From assembly GCF_040958095.1 (NCBI RefSeq), contig NC_091228.1, positions 15,745,841 through 15,809,840 on the forward strand: 64,000 bases of DNA, written 5' to 3'. Under the pieces are notes generated by a model that ran no database searches, had not been told where the DNA came from, and saw only the letters and a program-made list of their open reading frames with translations. This DNA is from Procambarus clarkii (Eukaryota; Arthropoda; Malacostraca; Decapoda; Cambaridae). Made by a program: the position numbers and the translations under genes. This document shows, in pieces, positions 21,000 through 32,125 of the stretch (within the stretch, counting starts at the first letter, position 1; each line of letters begins with the position of its first letter).

Positions 21000-22610
21000 A
21001 TTAAGTCAGGAACATCCAGCTCGGCGCCTTCCACCACGAGGGCGGAGGTGACGGGAAGAGGTCGCACAGAGCTCGTCAGCGCAGACGGTAGAAGCACAAG
21101 GGGCTGGAGCACAGGGGCCGATCGAACAGAGGGCGGCAACATAGCAGCCAGAGTCACAGGGGAGACAACTACACCCTGCACACAACCATCCCTGCACCAC
21201 CCCCCTGTGGTGCAGGGGGCCGACACCACAGGGGGGCGGAGTAACATAAGGCGACTGAGCAGATGGCAGCTGTGCAGCAGTCGGCATCACCGAGGGCAGA
21301 TGCGCGGAAGGTTACAGATATGAACGCCAGAGACATGGGGGGCCTCCAGAACCGAATCTTTCTTAAGAACCAGCACCAAGTCCCCACCCTTTCCTGCAAC
21401 CTCGGCCGGTGCCACACCCTTCCAACCCAGGGAACCAGCAGCTGGAGAAGACACAGAACCAGGGCTAGGTAATAGTCCCACCACCAATCACCATTGCAAC
21501 ACGGCCCACAGGAGCAGCAGGCACTCCAACATCGTCCTCCACATCACCATCCACAGAAGACAAGCTTCCGGAGTCCCCAAAATCCCGGACGTCGGCCCAG
21601 GCCTCACCACGAGGTGGAGATAGACTCAACGCTCTCAGCGATCGCTTGAACACAGGTTGCAGGTTGTCGGAACTATCACCCCCTCCAGGAGGCACTGTAG
21701 CAGAACCTCCGGTCGCCCGTGCAACTCTACGCAGCGCACGATCACTCAACAACCCAGGGAACAGGACCACACACTGCTGGAGATTTCAATGTGTGCACAT
21801 CGAAACGGGCCGAAGACACAGCTGCCAGAAACAGTGCAGGCTGGACGACCGGGGACACGAGACCACACACCACAGGAGACACAACTTGAGACTCGACTGG
21901 AGACGGGACATGAGACCGGGCAGGAAGGTGGCTGAGGTGCGGGAGCCGGGGATGCACTATCTATCACCCCGATACATACACCCCCAGTCACATCGAGGCT
22001 GGCACCAGAGACCGGCAATGGGGCAAGAGACGAATGGGAAGAAGCATTCATCACAGCAGCACCTTCTGACAAGTCCAGGACTGCCAACGGGGAAAAGTCT
22101 TCCTCCCTGAAGGGCCGACCCAGCTCGCATCACAACCCGCAGCCTGATCGCCTGACAGTCCGCACCGGAAACAAGTCTGGGGCTAACACCCATAGAATAC
22201 GTGTACCATGAAGCCCAGAAGCAGGAAAGATGAAGGGATGGGGTGTTCAAGTGCAGCGCCACAGTGCGGGTCCAATTCGGGATACCCTTCCACTGCCCAA
22301 AGGAGACTGCAATCATTGGGACACTCAAGACCCGCCCATACTGGGTAAAGTGTCGCTGGAGATGGGAGTCTGGGAACACAAAGGGAGCACCATGAACTGC
22401 CAAATAGGTAGTCTCACTGCACCTGTCCGACACTTCTACCGAATCACAACCCTCAGGCAGAGTAAACATCCTCCCGTCATAGCGATCCACAAAGTCATGA
22501 TACACAGCCGTGGAGCAGAATTTCACAACAGCTCGATGCCCGGATACAAGTTGAACGCCGCACACAGATGCCACATCCACCCGCAACATACTGCAACATG
22601 ACCACTTCAA
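21000..22610 (-). pseudogene. LINE ORF1 relic (minus strand)
   Basis: Minus strand from about 22610: MKWSCCSMLRVDVASVCG, VVKFCSTAVYHDFVDRYDG, TYLAVHGAPFVFPDSHLQRH, FTQYGRVLSV. This is a nucleic-acid-binding ORF1/gag-like domain of the kind in LINE ORF1s: a VxGAPFxxPD strand, then a YG helix end. A frameshift leads to QTCFRCGLSGDQAAGC, a zinc knuckle whose expected His is Asp. A Ser/Pro-rich tail runs down to about 21000. GC-rich unlike its surroundings. No ORF2 follows on the minus side; the BEL/Pao element sits there instead. Confidence 0.6.
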
Positions 22611-22830
22611 CTGCAGGGTAAGATGCTGGGCCAGTAAATTCTAGGCCAATGATATCCCTTTCGCTTCACAGAGGGGAGGGGGGCCGCCAGGGGGCTGCCA
22701 TCCCTCCAGCCGCCACGGCCCCAAGGGTCTGCTCACGAACACGAACTACCACGGGTCAGTTAACCAGGAACTCACAGGCGACACGTCCGCCTCCGCCCAG
22801 AGCCAGGTGAGCACTCTGTGAGTGTCTGTC
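22611..22830 (-). other. Probable 5' UTR of the minus-strand LINE ORF1
   Basis: GC-rich sequence contiguous with the relic above, changing to AT-rich host-like sequence after about 22880. No gene seen. Confidence 0.35.
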
Positions 22831-23130
22831 TGTCTTAAGAGCGCAAGTCTTCCTCTCATCCCGCTCTTCTTCATATCTATTTTGTAATTACCAATAAGGT
22901 AATTGATTATAAATAATAAATATATAAACAAAATCTACATAACAGTGAAGGAGATCAAGTAATGTTCGGTTAGTTATGGGGTTAAGTGGCCCTAGCCTGC
23001 ATTGTTGATATTGTTAATGGCCTCTTTTGGCAGCAGCAACTGGCCACTTCTGGCAGCGACAACTAACAACTTACATCTTATGGTCGTAGCGGCAAGAGTA
23101 TCTATCGTTTTGGACCCCTGTTGAGGAGTA

Positions 23131-23234
23131 GCCAATTACAAGCCAAGAAGGAACTGTTGCAGCAGACATTATTAACCAATGAGAAGCAGTGTGGTGAGTA
23201 TAAAAGTGGGAGCTGGCAACGTGGTGTGTCAGTT
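23131..23234 (+). promoter_or_regulatory. Core promoter of the C-type lectin gene
   Basis: CCAAT motifs lie at about 23132 and 23175. A TATA box TATAAAAG is at 23199-23206, and an arthropod-type initiator TCAGTT at 23229-23234. With the initiator A at 23231 as +1, the TATA box begins at -32, the canonical spacing. Splice donors lie shortly downstream at A|GTAAGA (23252) and CAAAG|GTTTGT (about 23275). The coding exons begin 2.2 kb downstream on the same strand. Confidence 0.7.
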
Positions 23235-26200
23235 ACATCCTCACCGTCACAGTAAGACGTTGTATTATAGCAAAGGTTTGTATTATTATGTTAAGTTTTG
23301 TTGTAGTATTAGTTATGTTTTATGTTCATTTGGAAAATTATTTTTTAAGTAACCTAACAAGTATTATAGTAGATGTTGTGTTGTTAAACGTATTTATAAC
23401 AATTAATGTAAAAAAATTGTATTTCCATCATGACAACTGATAACGTCTTTAAGTCACATCGTTATCAATTAAACAATCACTAGCTATTTGATATATCCTT
23501 ACTGAATAATTTTTTATGTACTAGAATATCTTTCGCTAAATTGCCCTTAGTGTTAAGTCTGTTAAAAAAATCTGAGGAAGATCTTTTAATATCTCTTCTA
23601 TAACTGTAATAGAATTCTTAAATGCTCTACTTGAATCGAAGTGGTTCTTGAATGGCAACTAAACTTTTATTTGGTATTTACCCTCTCAACAAGGCAAGCT
23701 TTAAGTTGCTTGAGTAGGCAGTACGTAAAATATATCGCATGGGAACCTGCTATTAAAATGCTGTTCCTTGCGCAGGAAAAAATTCTAAATCGGCCATGAC
23801 ATGAAAGTTGAATTAATCACTTGGCTCAAATTCATTACATGCCAATCGCTGGCCTGAGCAGTTAAATCTTTTTGAGGATCTTCCCAGCTAACTAAATTGC
23901 AGAGCAGTTAACGTGACAGGTGTTGGAATAAAACTTGTAATTAAACATACCCTCTGCGCTGGGAGGTATGACTCCTTATTTCACTTAAGTTGCATGAACG
24001 GTTACTTAATCTAAGTCAAATTGAATTTAAATTATAGAATGACTCTTTCCCCCCTCCAATCCTCTTTTCTATCACAATGAAGATGGCTACCCTTATATCT
24101 CGAGGGGATGCAAGTAGACGGTATTTGCTACTGCTATACATGTTAAGTATACACAATTTCGCTCTTGCATCCGTCTGACTTTATATTAAATACTTGTCCG
24201 TCTTAAAGATGGTAGTGCTTGAAGCGGTACACAAGTGTTTATGTACTGACATAATTAGTAAAAACTTTACCTACTGGTGTTCCTGCTGCATGAAACGGAT
24301 ATCATCGCAGTTTCTGAAAATTGCAATATTAAAAAGCTAATTTTTTTTTTTTTTTTTTTTTTTTTTTGGGGGGGGGGGAGGTTCAGGATTAGGATGGCGT
24401 AACGCCTATTGCAACAACTACATGAAATTGCTGAACCATGGCTTTATAACCCAGCACACTCCCAACCTTTTGATAAATATCTGTCCTAACCTGAAAGACA
24501 AGACATTGCAGAAAACTGATCCATGAAATGAAGCTTAGATTGAAAGTGTACTAATTTCACTTCGGTCAAAATGATCAGTAAAGCTGCAAATGTTCTTGGC
24601 CCAACGATATGGGCACCCTGGATTGCCAGCGATGATAACTCACTGTTACGTGTAGACGAGCGTGCTTACTGGAAAGTGGTATGCATAGAATTAGTCTCTA
24701 CATATCCGTTAAAGCTTTGTAGGGTTATGAAAGATCGGCCACTTTACCCTCTACAGAAAGTTTATGCAAATAGCACGTGATTGTATTAAACTAACAAGAC
24801 ACTCGTCCTAATGTACTGTAACTTGTCCAACCAAGCGTATACCCAGACAGAGAACCAAACCTCGCCTATAGTATTCAAAGCTTAACATTAGACACTAACT
24901 TAAATAAGAGGCTGGGGGGAGGGGCAGGTAAAGATTTTTAATTAGATTTTCATTACATGCAATTTATAGTGATCAAGCTGATGGGATCAGACCCATTGGC
25001 GCTAAAACTTTGCTTTGAACGTGCTCTTGTAATTTCCTAGGCTAGAGATCGGGTCTATAACATAGATTATTTCTGACAATAGTACAAAAGTCAATGAAAA
25101 CTTCTAGCTGGAAAAGTTGAATCTCGAACACATGATTAATTACTGTGAACATTAGATGGCTACTATGTCGAGCAATGTTTTGTTTATGAAACTTTACTGC
25201 TCAAATCTTTAACTAGTTTAATATATTTAGACTAGATTTAAAGAAGCATACACTTTTTTTTTTCTTTTGCAAAATTTAATTTCCCAAGTGAAATCATAAA
25301 TTGTTAACATATAAGGTAACGTTAGTTGTCGATTTTAAACTGCTCGGCCCCATTAAACTTCCCCTTCACAGCTACTATTGTTATAACTTGCGTTTATTAA
25401 AAAAAATTTCGAATGTTACTCTAATTACAGATGACTGCCATAATATTTCTGGTAATGACAGCGGCAGTGATGCCATCCTGGGCCCAGTACTTCATTAGGA
25501 ACGACGCTGCTCCCGCTATCTTGGGAGTCACTGTTGCCAGGCCATTCGTTACCTCAACTGGAAACGTCTTCGTATCTGAAGGCAGCCCCATCCAACCACA
25601 TCAACCCTTCCCACAACTACCACCCCAACAACCGGTGTTTGTTCAGCCACAACTACCAAACCAGCCTGAGGTCTTCATTCCTCAGGATCAAAATGTATCT
25701 CCACCACTACCTCCCTTTACCTTCCGCCCAACTTCATCTCTGTGCAACCATGCTGCTAAACCCCTGGTAAGGATTTATCCTTAGATATAGCAGTTTTAAG
25801 GTTAAATGGTACTTAACATGAGCCTCCACATAATGTATATTCCTAATTGTCAGGTTGACGAGGTAGAAGATAGTAGAGCGTATCACTTCTCATGGTGTCA
25901 CGACTCTGGTCGACTCTACACCTGGGAGCAAGCTACCTATTACTGCTCTGGCCTTGGCAACGGCTTCCAGGCCGTCAGTATTGAAAGTAACAGGAAGCAA
26001 GAGTTAATTTCCAGGTTCATGATTGCACGTAAGTTGACAAGCTGGTCTTGGTGTTTAACTTGGCCTTGCGTGACTTACTTGGACGTAATAAAATGTTATA
26101 TTTCAGACTACATCAGCGATATCTGGACGAGCGGCAACAAGCGTAACTCGAGGTCTTGGTCATGGTTATCTGGCACTTCCTCTCCTTACTCTAATTGGTC

Positions 26201-26452
26201 TAGCACTGGCAGGTGAGAACTAGTTTGTTGATGGTAAACAACTCTATTGGTGTTGACTGGTAATGATCATGGCCTTGACTACCACTACTCTTCCCCAGGC
26301 GAGGACTGCCACAACCAGACAACGAGGACGGCAACGAGGACTGTCTGGCGGTGTTAAACAACCATTATAACGATGGAGTCACTTGGCACGATTCCTCGTG
26401 TTTCCACCTGAGGCGCGTCATCTGTGAGGCTCCCCGCTTCTACGCTCAATAG
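23231..26452 (+). CDS. Secreted C-type lectin, five-exon gene
   Basis: Coding exons are 25431-25766, 25854-26028, 26107-26212 and 26299-26452, with consensus AG acceptors and GT donors. They total 771 bp (256 codons plus TAG). Exon 2 starts exactly at the ATG after TCTAATTACAG, so the 5' UTR comes from a separate exon near 23231-23251 (or to about 23274). Residues 1-18 are a signal peptide (MTAIIFLVMTAAVMPSWA), about 55-98 a Pro/Gln-rich linker, and 105-251 a C-type lectin domain. It has a long-form extra pair C105/C127 and canonical C143-C248 and C221-C240. The first calcium-site motif is QPD (211-213), usually galactose-type; the WND position reads WHD (235-237), an Asn-to-His change that may weaken calcium binding. 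Crustacean lectins of this kind act in pathogen recognition; that role is inferred. The poly(A) signal is unclear; no AATAAA seen. Confidence 0.9.
23275..25430 (+). other. Lectin intron 1
   Basis: About 2.16 kb, AT-rich, between the untranslated exon and the ATG exon. Contains a homopolymer block at 24341-24378. No other gene or mobile element recognised in it. Confidence 0.65.
24341..24378. repeat. T27-G11 homopolymer junction
   Basis: 27 T followed directly by 11 G within lectin intron 1. Its length is likely to vary between individuals or be misassembled. Confidence 0.95.
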
Positions 26453-27059
26453 TTATTCTCCATGAATTGTTCTCATTATTGTAATGTTGTAACTAATTGT
26501 AGTGAGCTTCTAACCCTATTAACTAATATAAAAATCATACTGTATAAAGTTAGTGTAGTAATATCAATGCTATAAATGCACAAAATCATTTTTCTTTCTC
26601 TGAAGAAGTTTGTCAATAGTGACCATCTTACACAAACACGTTTGTGTGGTATACAGGACTGTTAGGCAAAGGGGGAAGAATGTCAATGTGGAGACCTTCA
26701 AGGTTGTAAACTCTAGTCTGGTTAGATAGACAAAGGTAGGCTGCCGACATCTACATGGTGGAAAGGTCGGCAGTGTAGTGCTGACTAGACTGTAAGGCAA
26801 CCTGTTCTTACTAGGCTGTTTAAAGCAGTGGCTGTCTTCCCCAAACTCAGTAATAACATTTTTTACTCCTATTAGGCAATGTAACACAAGAGGTAATCCC
26901 TCCTTTCTAAATAGTCAGGTGTTGGGTGGGTGTGCTTCATCCAATCACCCTGCATGTGACTGGGTGAACTATGGACTTCTGTGATGTCGCTGGCAGTGGG
27001 AGGAAACTATAACATAACCGTTAGACTGTCATGTCGACGGTGGCCTTCTCACTGTGACC
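26453..27059. other. Lectin 3' flank, no further gene seen
   Basis: The 3' UTR probably ends somewhere before about 26580 (AATATAAAA near 26523). The remainder shows no recognisable coding or repeat feature. Confidence 0.45.
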
Positions 27060-27070
27060 TTCTACGCTCT

Positions 27071-28080
27071 TCCCCCCCCCCCCCCCCCTTTCCCTGTTTG
27101 GCCCGTTGTTGCCGTGATGGGGAGGGGGGGGGGGGCAAAGTGGGCGGCTGTTGGAGTGATGCTCCATGGGTCAGTCCTGTCCTTTTTGCAGCCATATGCT
27201 GCTGTCTTTACTAATTGTGAAAGACATCTTTTCTTGAGAACCCCCTGAGACAGAGGGGTTGAAAGGTGCAGTAGTCACAACTAGACTGAACCGTGCCAGG
27301 AGACGAGGTGGCCTGTTTGGCCACCTCTAGTTTTCAAAACGAGCTTAAGGTGGCGTATACTCGCGATGCACCCCTAGGGGGAGCCCCGGCTTGATCGGTG
27401 CTATTCATCCAGTGGTTGTCGAGATCCAGCATTGGCTGTTTCTCGTTCACAGTAAATTTAAGTCGGTTGAGTTTTGTTGGGTTCCCAGCCATATTGGTGT
27501 GTCTTTAAATGAGCGTGCGGATGCTGCCGCCAAGGAAGCTGTCCGCTCTTGTCCCATCTCTCGTAAGGGCATTCCGTATTCCGACTTTTACCCGGTTGTC
27601 CATTCCTCAGTCCTTACCCGTTGGCAGGCTTCTTGGTTGTCTGTTACTGGTAACAAGCTACGTACTCTTAAATGTTGTGTTCCCTCGTGGCAGTCCTCCT
27701 TCCACCGTAACCGGCGGTGGGAAACAGCTATGGCGAGGTTGCGTATTGGCCATACTCGCTTAACCCATGGTCACTTGATGGAGCACCGCCCTGCTCCTTA
27801 TTGTCCTAGTTGCATTGTCCCTCTTACGGCCGTGCATGTCCTTCTTGAATGTCCTGACTTCCAGGACGAGCGTGTGTCTTGCTTTCCGACCGACCCTCGC
27901 GGTCACCTGTCCCTCGATAGAATTCTTGGTGACTCGGATACTTTTGATATCGTTCGCCTTATGCGTTTTTGTTCTCGTATTGGCATCCTTGGTGATATTT
28001 AGCGCCCTCTGATTATTTTGCATATTTGATGGTGCTACATAGCCTTCCCGGTTTGGTGCCTTCTTTTGATAATTACTTAC
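27071..28080 (+). mobile_element. I-type LINE copy b, internally deleted (5' UTR joined to RNase H)
   Basis: 27071-27395 matches the I-element 5' UTR (GATGCTCCATGGGTCAGTCC; GGTGGCGTATACTCGCGATG). At about 27400 the sequence jumps straight to the RNase H region (GTTGTCGAGATCCAGCATTG, as at 42570), then runs to the family 3' end TAATTACTTAC at 28080. About 5.1 kb (ORF1, endonuclease, RT) is missing. The flanks TTCTACGCTCT (27060-27070) and TTCTAACTGCCTCT (28081-28094) may be a diverged target duplication. It therefore looks like a deletion derivative that inserted as a unit. Confidence 0.85.
27391..28002 (+). pseudogene. RNase H C-terminal half and zinc tail of the deleted I element
   Basis: Open 203-codon frame: HSKFKSVEFCWVPSHIGVSL, then NERADAAAKEAVRS (the last RNase H active-site Asp region). 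Next come RLRIGHTRLTHGHLM and CPSCIVPLTAVHVLLECPDF (the CCHC-like tail) and the terminus RLMRFCSRIGILGDI-stop. The N-terminal half of RNase H, including DGS and the central Glu, is missing, so it is catalytically dead. It matches 42570-43156 closely. Confidence 0.8.
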
Positions 28081-28094
28081 TTCTAACTGCCTCT

Positions 28095-28869
28095 AATCTA
28101 ACCTCAGAACTTTACATTTATCAGCATTAAACTGCATCTGCGAATCCTTTGACCATTTCAAAACCCTATCTAGATCAACTTGAAGTGATAGCGAGTCCTC
28201 CTCCGAATTAATTTCCCTACCGATTTTTCGTATCAGCAAATTTGCAAATGTTGCTACTCGAACCTGAATCTAAATAATTTATATATATTATAAACAAAAG
28301 AGTCCCAGGACAGAGCTTTGAGGTACTCCACTTACAACATTTTCCCACTCTGACTTAACCCCATTTATACTAACTCTGTTTCATTTGGTATAACCATGCC
28401 CTAATCCAACTTAATATAGCACCCCCAGTACCATGAGCCTCTCTTATTAATTAGTCTTTCATGTGGCACTGTATCAAAAGCTTTGCTAAAGTCAAGGTAC
28501 ACAACATCACAATCCTTACCACTATCAACTGCCTCAACTATGCTAGAATAAAAAGATAACAAATTTGTTAAACATGAACGGCCATTTATAAAACCATGTT
28601 GCGACTCAATTATTAATTTGTTTTTAAAGATGAAGACGATTTTTATTTGCTGTTATTGATTCGAGTAACTTTGCCACAACAGACGTAAGGCTAATTGGTC
28701 GATAGTTACACGCAAGTGATCTATCTCCTTTTTTAAAAACTGGTATCACATTAGCAACCTTCCAAAACTCCGGCACTCTGCCTGACTCTATTGATTTATT
28801 AAATATGGTTGACAGTGGGTCACAAAGCTCCCCTTTGCATTCTTTAAGCACCCTGGCAAACACTTCATC
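28095..28869 (-). pseudogene. CR1-D RT, C-terminal fragment
   Basis: Minus strand: FARVLKECKGELCDPLSTIF, GRVPEFWKVANVIPVFKKGD, NYRPISLTSVVAKLLESI, with deletions and stops further on. The remainder to 28095 matches 31030-31790 of CR1-B with small indels. Not functional. Confidence 0.8.
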
Positions 28870-29005
28870 GCTCCTAGGGAACGCTCATAGACAACTGGGA
28901 ACGCTTCTATGGAAGAAATGAAATGTATGCTCGTGATGGGGTGCATCTATCGAGGGCTGGGGTTGTTGCTGTTGCGAACTCGTTGGAACCAGTGGTTAGA
29001 GGTGT

Positions 29006-30028
29006 TTGTTTGGGTTTAAACTGTTAGTAGATAGTGGTATGGGAATTGATTTGGAGGAAGGAGGTAATAAAAGTATGTGTTCGTGGGAGAAAAGAATTGG
29101 CAAAATGATCAGGGAAAGAAAAGGGCCTCGAAATAACAATTCATTTAGGATATATTACACTAACAGTAGAAGTCTAAGAAATAAAATTAATGAATTAAAT
29201 GCTCTTGTCTGCACAGAAAAAATAGATATTATTGCACTTACCGAAACGTGGATGAATGTAGAAAATAGAGAACTATTAGCTGAATATCAGATAAATGGAT
29301 TTAAACTATTTCACACAGATAGATATATTAGACGAGGAGGGGGAGTAGCCATATATGTTAGGGACAATTTGAAATGTAGTCTCAAAGAGGGAATCAAAAC
29401 TGAGCCACACACAAACTATTTGGATAGAATTAAACGAAAAAGCAAATATTATAATAGGAGCTATAGGCCACCAAATTTAGACAGAATGAAAGCAAAGCAT
29501 CTATGGGATGAAATACCTAGAGCTTCTAGATCTAACAGTATTTATGTCATGGGTGACTTTAATTTTAGTGGAATAAACTGGGTGAACAAAACAGGGAATA
29601 GTGAAGCAGAAGATTTTCTAGAATTAATTGACGATTGCTTTCTTACGCAACACATTAAGGAACCAACGCAGGAAAATAATATTTTAGATTTAGTGTTAAC
29701 TAACAGGGAAACACAAATTAATGACATCGAAATAGGGAGTGAGCTAGGGAACAGTGATCACAAAGTTATCAGATTTAGCATAGAATGGAATAGACCTGTA
29801 GGAGAAAATTCTGTTAAAGTGCCAGATTTTCGAAAAGCTGATTTTAAAAGCCTAAGAATTTTTGGGGGTCAAATAGATTGGAAAGTCTTGGGTATGGGGT
29901 GTGGGCCGGTCTTAGAGCGAGACGTGAACCCAGCGACAGGTGACGTAAAAGGGGATTTCGATGTGGATTTAATATATAACTTATTTAAGAATATTCTAAA
30001 CAAAGCACAGGAACGTAGTATACCATAC
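29006..30028 (+). pseudogene. CR1-C ORF2 endonuclease domain
   Basis: Open frame: RIYYTNSRSLRNKINELNAL (the N-terminal strand and Asn), TETWMNVENRELL (catalytic Glu), YVMGDFNFSGINW (Asp/Asn), LGNSDHKVIRF (terminal SDH). These are the apurinic-endonuclease landmarks in order. A region near 29400-29470 is frameshifted (HTNYLDRIKRKSKYYNRSYR in place of the strand that precedes YRPPNLDR). The ORF is cut at 30028 by CR1-B and resumes at 34072 with NRSNTNDPKW. Confidence 0.8.
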
Positions 30029-30267
30029 ATAAGAACATAAGAACATAAGAACAAAGGTAACTGCAGAAGGCCTATTGGCCCATACGAGGCAGCTCCTATT
30101 CTATAACCACCCAATCCCACTCATATACTTGTCCAACCTGCGCTTGAAACAATCGAGGGACCCCACCTCCACCACGTTACGCGGCAATTGGTTCCACAAA
30201 TCTACAACCCTGTTACTGAACCAGTATTTACCCAAGTCTTTCCTAAATCTAAACTTATCCAATTTAT

Positions 30268-30500
30268 ATGTCCTGACTTCCAGGACGAGCGTGTCTTGCT
30301 TTCCGACCGCCCCTCGCGGTCACCTGTCCCTCGATAGAATTCTTGGTGACTCGGATACTTTTGATATCGTTCGCCTTATGCGTTTTTGTTCTCGTATTGG
30401 CATCCTCGGTGATATTTAGCGCCCTCTGATTATTTTGCGTATTTGATGGTGCTACATAGCCTTCCCGGTTTGGTGCCTTCTTTTGATAATTACTTACTTA
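30268..30500 (+). mobile_element. I-type LINE copy c, 5'-truncated, in CR1-B
   Basis: The last 233 bp of the I family (CTGACTTCCAGGACGAGCGT to TAATTACTTACTTA), bounded by CTTATCCAATTTAT at 30254-30267 and 30501-30514. Removing it restores the CR1 sequence, so this is a clean target-primed insertion with a 14 bp duplication (the first bases may be shared with the ACTT tail). Confidence 0.92.
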
Positions 30501-31976
30501 CTTATCCAATTTATACCCATTGTTTCGTGTTCTGTCCTGTGTTGATACTTTTAATACCCTATTAATATCCCCCTTGTTTTGTCCATTCACCCACTTGTAA
30601 ACCTCTATCATGTCGCCCCTAACTCTTCGCCTTTCCAGTGAATGCAACTTAAGCTTTGTTAATCTTTCTTCATATGAAAGATTTCTAATTTGGGGAATTA
30701 ACTTAGTCATCCTACGCTGGACACGTTCAAGTGAATTTATATCCATTCTATAATATGGCGACCAAAACTGAACTGCATAATCTAAATGGGGCCTAACTAG
30801 AGCAAGATATAGCTTGAGAACCACACCAGGTGTCTTGTTACTAACGCTGCGATTAATAAATCCAAGTGTCCGATTTGCCTTATTACGAACATTTATGCAT
30901 TGATCCTTTTGTTTTAAATTCTTACTAATCATAACTCCCAGATCCCTTTCGCAATCCGACTTCGCAATCACAACACCATCTAGCTCGTACCTTGTAACTC
31001 TATCATCATTACCTAACCTCAGAACTTTACATTTATCAGCATTAAACTGCATCTGCCAATCCTTTGACCATTTCAAAACCCTATCTAGATCAACTTGAAG
31101 TGATAGTGAGTCCTCCTCCGAATTAATTTCCCTACCGATTTTCGTATCACCGGCAAATTTGCAAATGTTGCTACTCAAACCTGAATCTAAATCATTTATA
31201 TATATTATAAACAACAGAGGTCCCAGGACAGAGCCTTGAGGCACTCCACTTACAACATTTTCCCACTCTGACTTGATTCCATTTATACTAACTCTCTGTT
31301 TCCTTTGGTATAGCCATGCCCTAATCCAGCTTAATATAGCACCCCCAATACCATGAGACTCTATCTTTTTAATCAGTCTTTCATGTGGCACTGTATCAAA
31401 AGCTTTGCTAAAGTCAAGGTATACAACATCGCAATCCTTACCACTATCAACTGCCTCAACAATGCTAGAATAAAAAGATAACAAATTTGTTAAACATGAA
31501 CGGCCATTTATAAAACCATGTTGCGACTCAATTATTAATTTATGTTTTTCAAGATGAAGACGAATTTTATTTGCTATTATGGATTCGAGTAACTTTCCCA
31601 CAATAGACGTTAGGCTAATTGGGCGATAGTTAGACGCAAGTGATCTATCTCCTTTCTTAAAAACTGGTATCACATTAGCAACTTTCCAAAACTCTGGCAC
31701 TCTGCCTGACTCTATTGATTTATTAAATATGGTTGACAGTGGGTCACAAAGCTCCTCTTTGCATTCTTTAAGCACCCTGGCAAACACTTCATCCGGCCCT
31801 GGGGATTTGTTTGGTTTGAGTTTTTCTATTTGTTTAAGAACATCCTCCCTGGTAACTGCTAAACTCGTCAACCTGTCCTCGTCCCCACCCACATAGACTT
31901 GTTCGGCTGAAGGCATATTGTTAAGTTCCTCTTTAGTAAATACAGATACAAAATATTTATTAAAAATACTACTCAT
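30498..31976 (-). CDS. CR1-B reverse transcriptase (492 aa open frame)
   Basis: The minus-strand frame covers the whole RT: KPNKSPGPDEVFARVLKECK (fingers), ANVIPVFKKGDRSLASNYRP, HGFINGRSCLTNLL, DVVYLDFSKAFDTVPHERL (the first catalytic Asp), VVSGVPQGSVLGPLLFIIYI, and the catalytic box KFAGDTKIG, where the family norm in CR1-C is FADD. The third-to-fourth residue change D to G removes a metal-binding Asp, so this RT should be inactive. The thumb region and C-terminus continue to 30498 where the I insertion follows. No stops, so inactivation is recent or by this single change. Confidence 0.85.
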   Translation of the reverse strand: MSSIFNKYFVSVFTKEELNNMPSAEQVYVGGDEDRLTSLAVTREDVLKQIEKLKPNKSPGPDEVFARVLKECKEELCDPLSTIFNKSIESGRVPEFWKVANVIPVFKKGDRSLASNYRPISLTSIVGKLLESIIANKIRLHLEKHKLIIESQHGFINGRSCLTNLLSFYSSIVEAVDSGKDCDVVYLDFSKAFDTVPHERLIKKIESHGIGGAILSWIRAWLYQRKQRVSINGIKSEWENVVSGVPQGSVLGPLLFIIYINDLDSGLSSNICKFAGDTKIGREINSEEDSLSLQVDLDRVLKWSKDWQMQFNADKCKVLRLGNDDRVTRYELDGVVIAKSDCERDLGVMISKNLKQKDQCINVRNKANRTLGFINRSVSNKTPGVVLKLYLALVRPHLDYAVQFWSPYYRMDINSLERVQRRMTKLIPQIRNLSYEERLTKLKLHSLERRRVRGDMIEVYKWVNGQNKGDINRVLKVSTQDRTRNNGYKLDK

Positions 31977-32125
31977 CTCTTCATCACTATCTGTTATTTG
32001 ACCTGTCTCAGTTTTTAATGGACCTATCCTTTCCCTAGTCTTAGTACGATATAACTGAAAAAAACCTTTAGGATTTGTCTTTGCTTGCCCTGCTATGCGA
32101 ACTTCATAGTTCCTTTTTGCTTTCC

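Noticed and set aside
21646-22110. Plus-strand 154 codon frame (Arg/His/Thr-rich)
   Set aside because: Antisense shadow of the GC-rich minus-strand LINE ORF1 relic.
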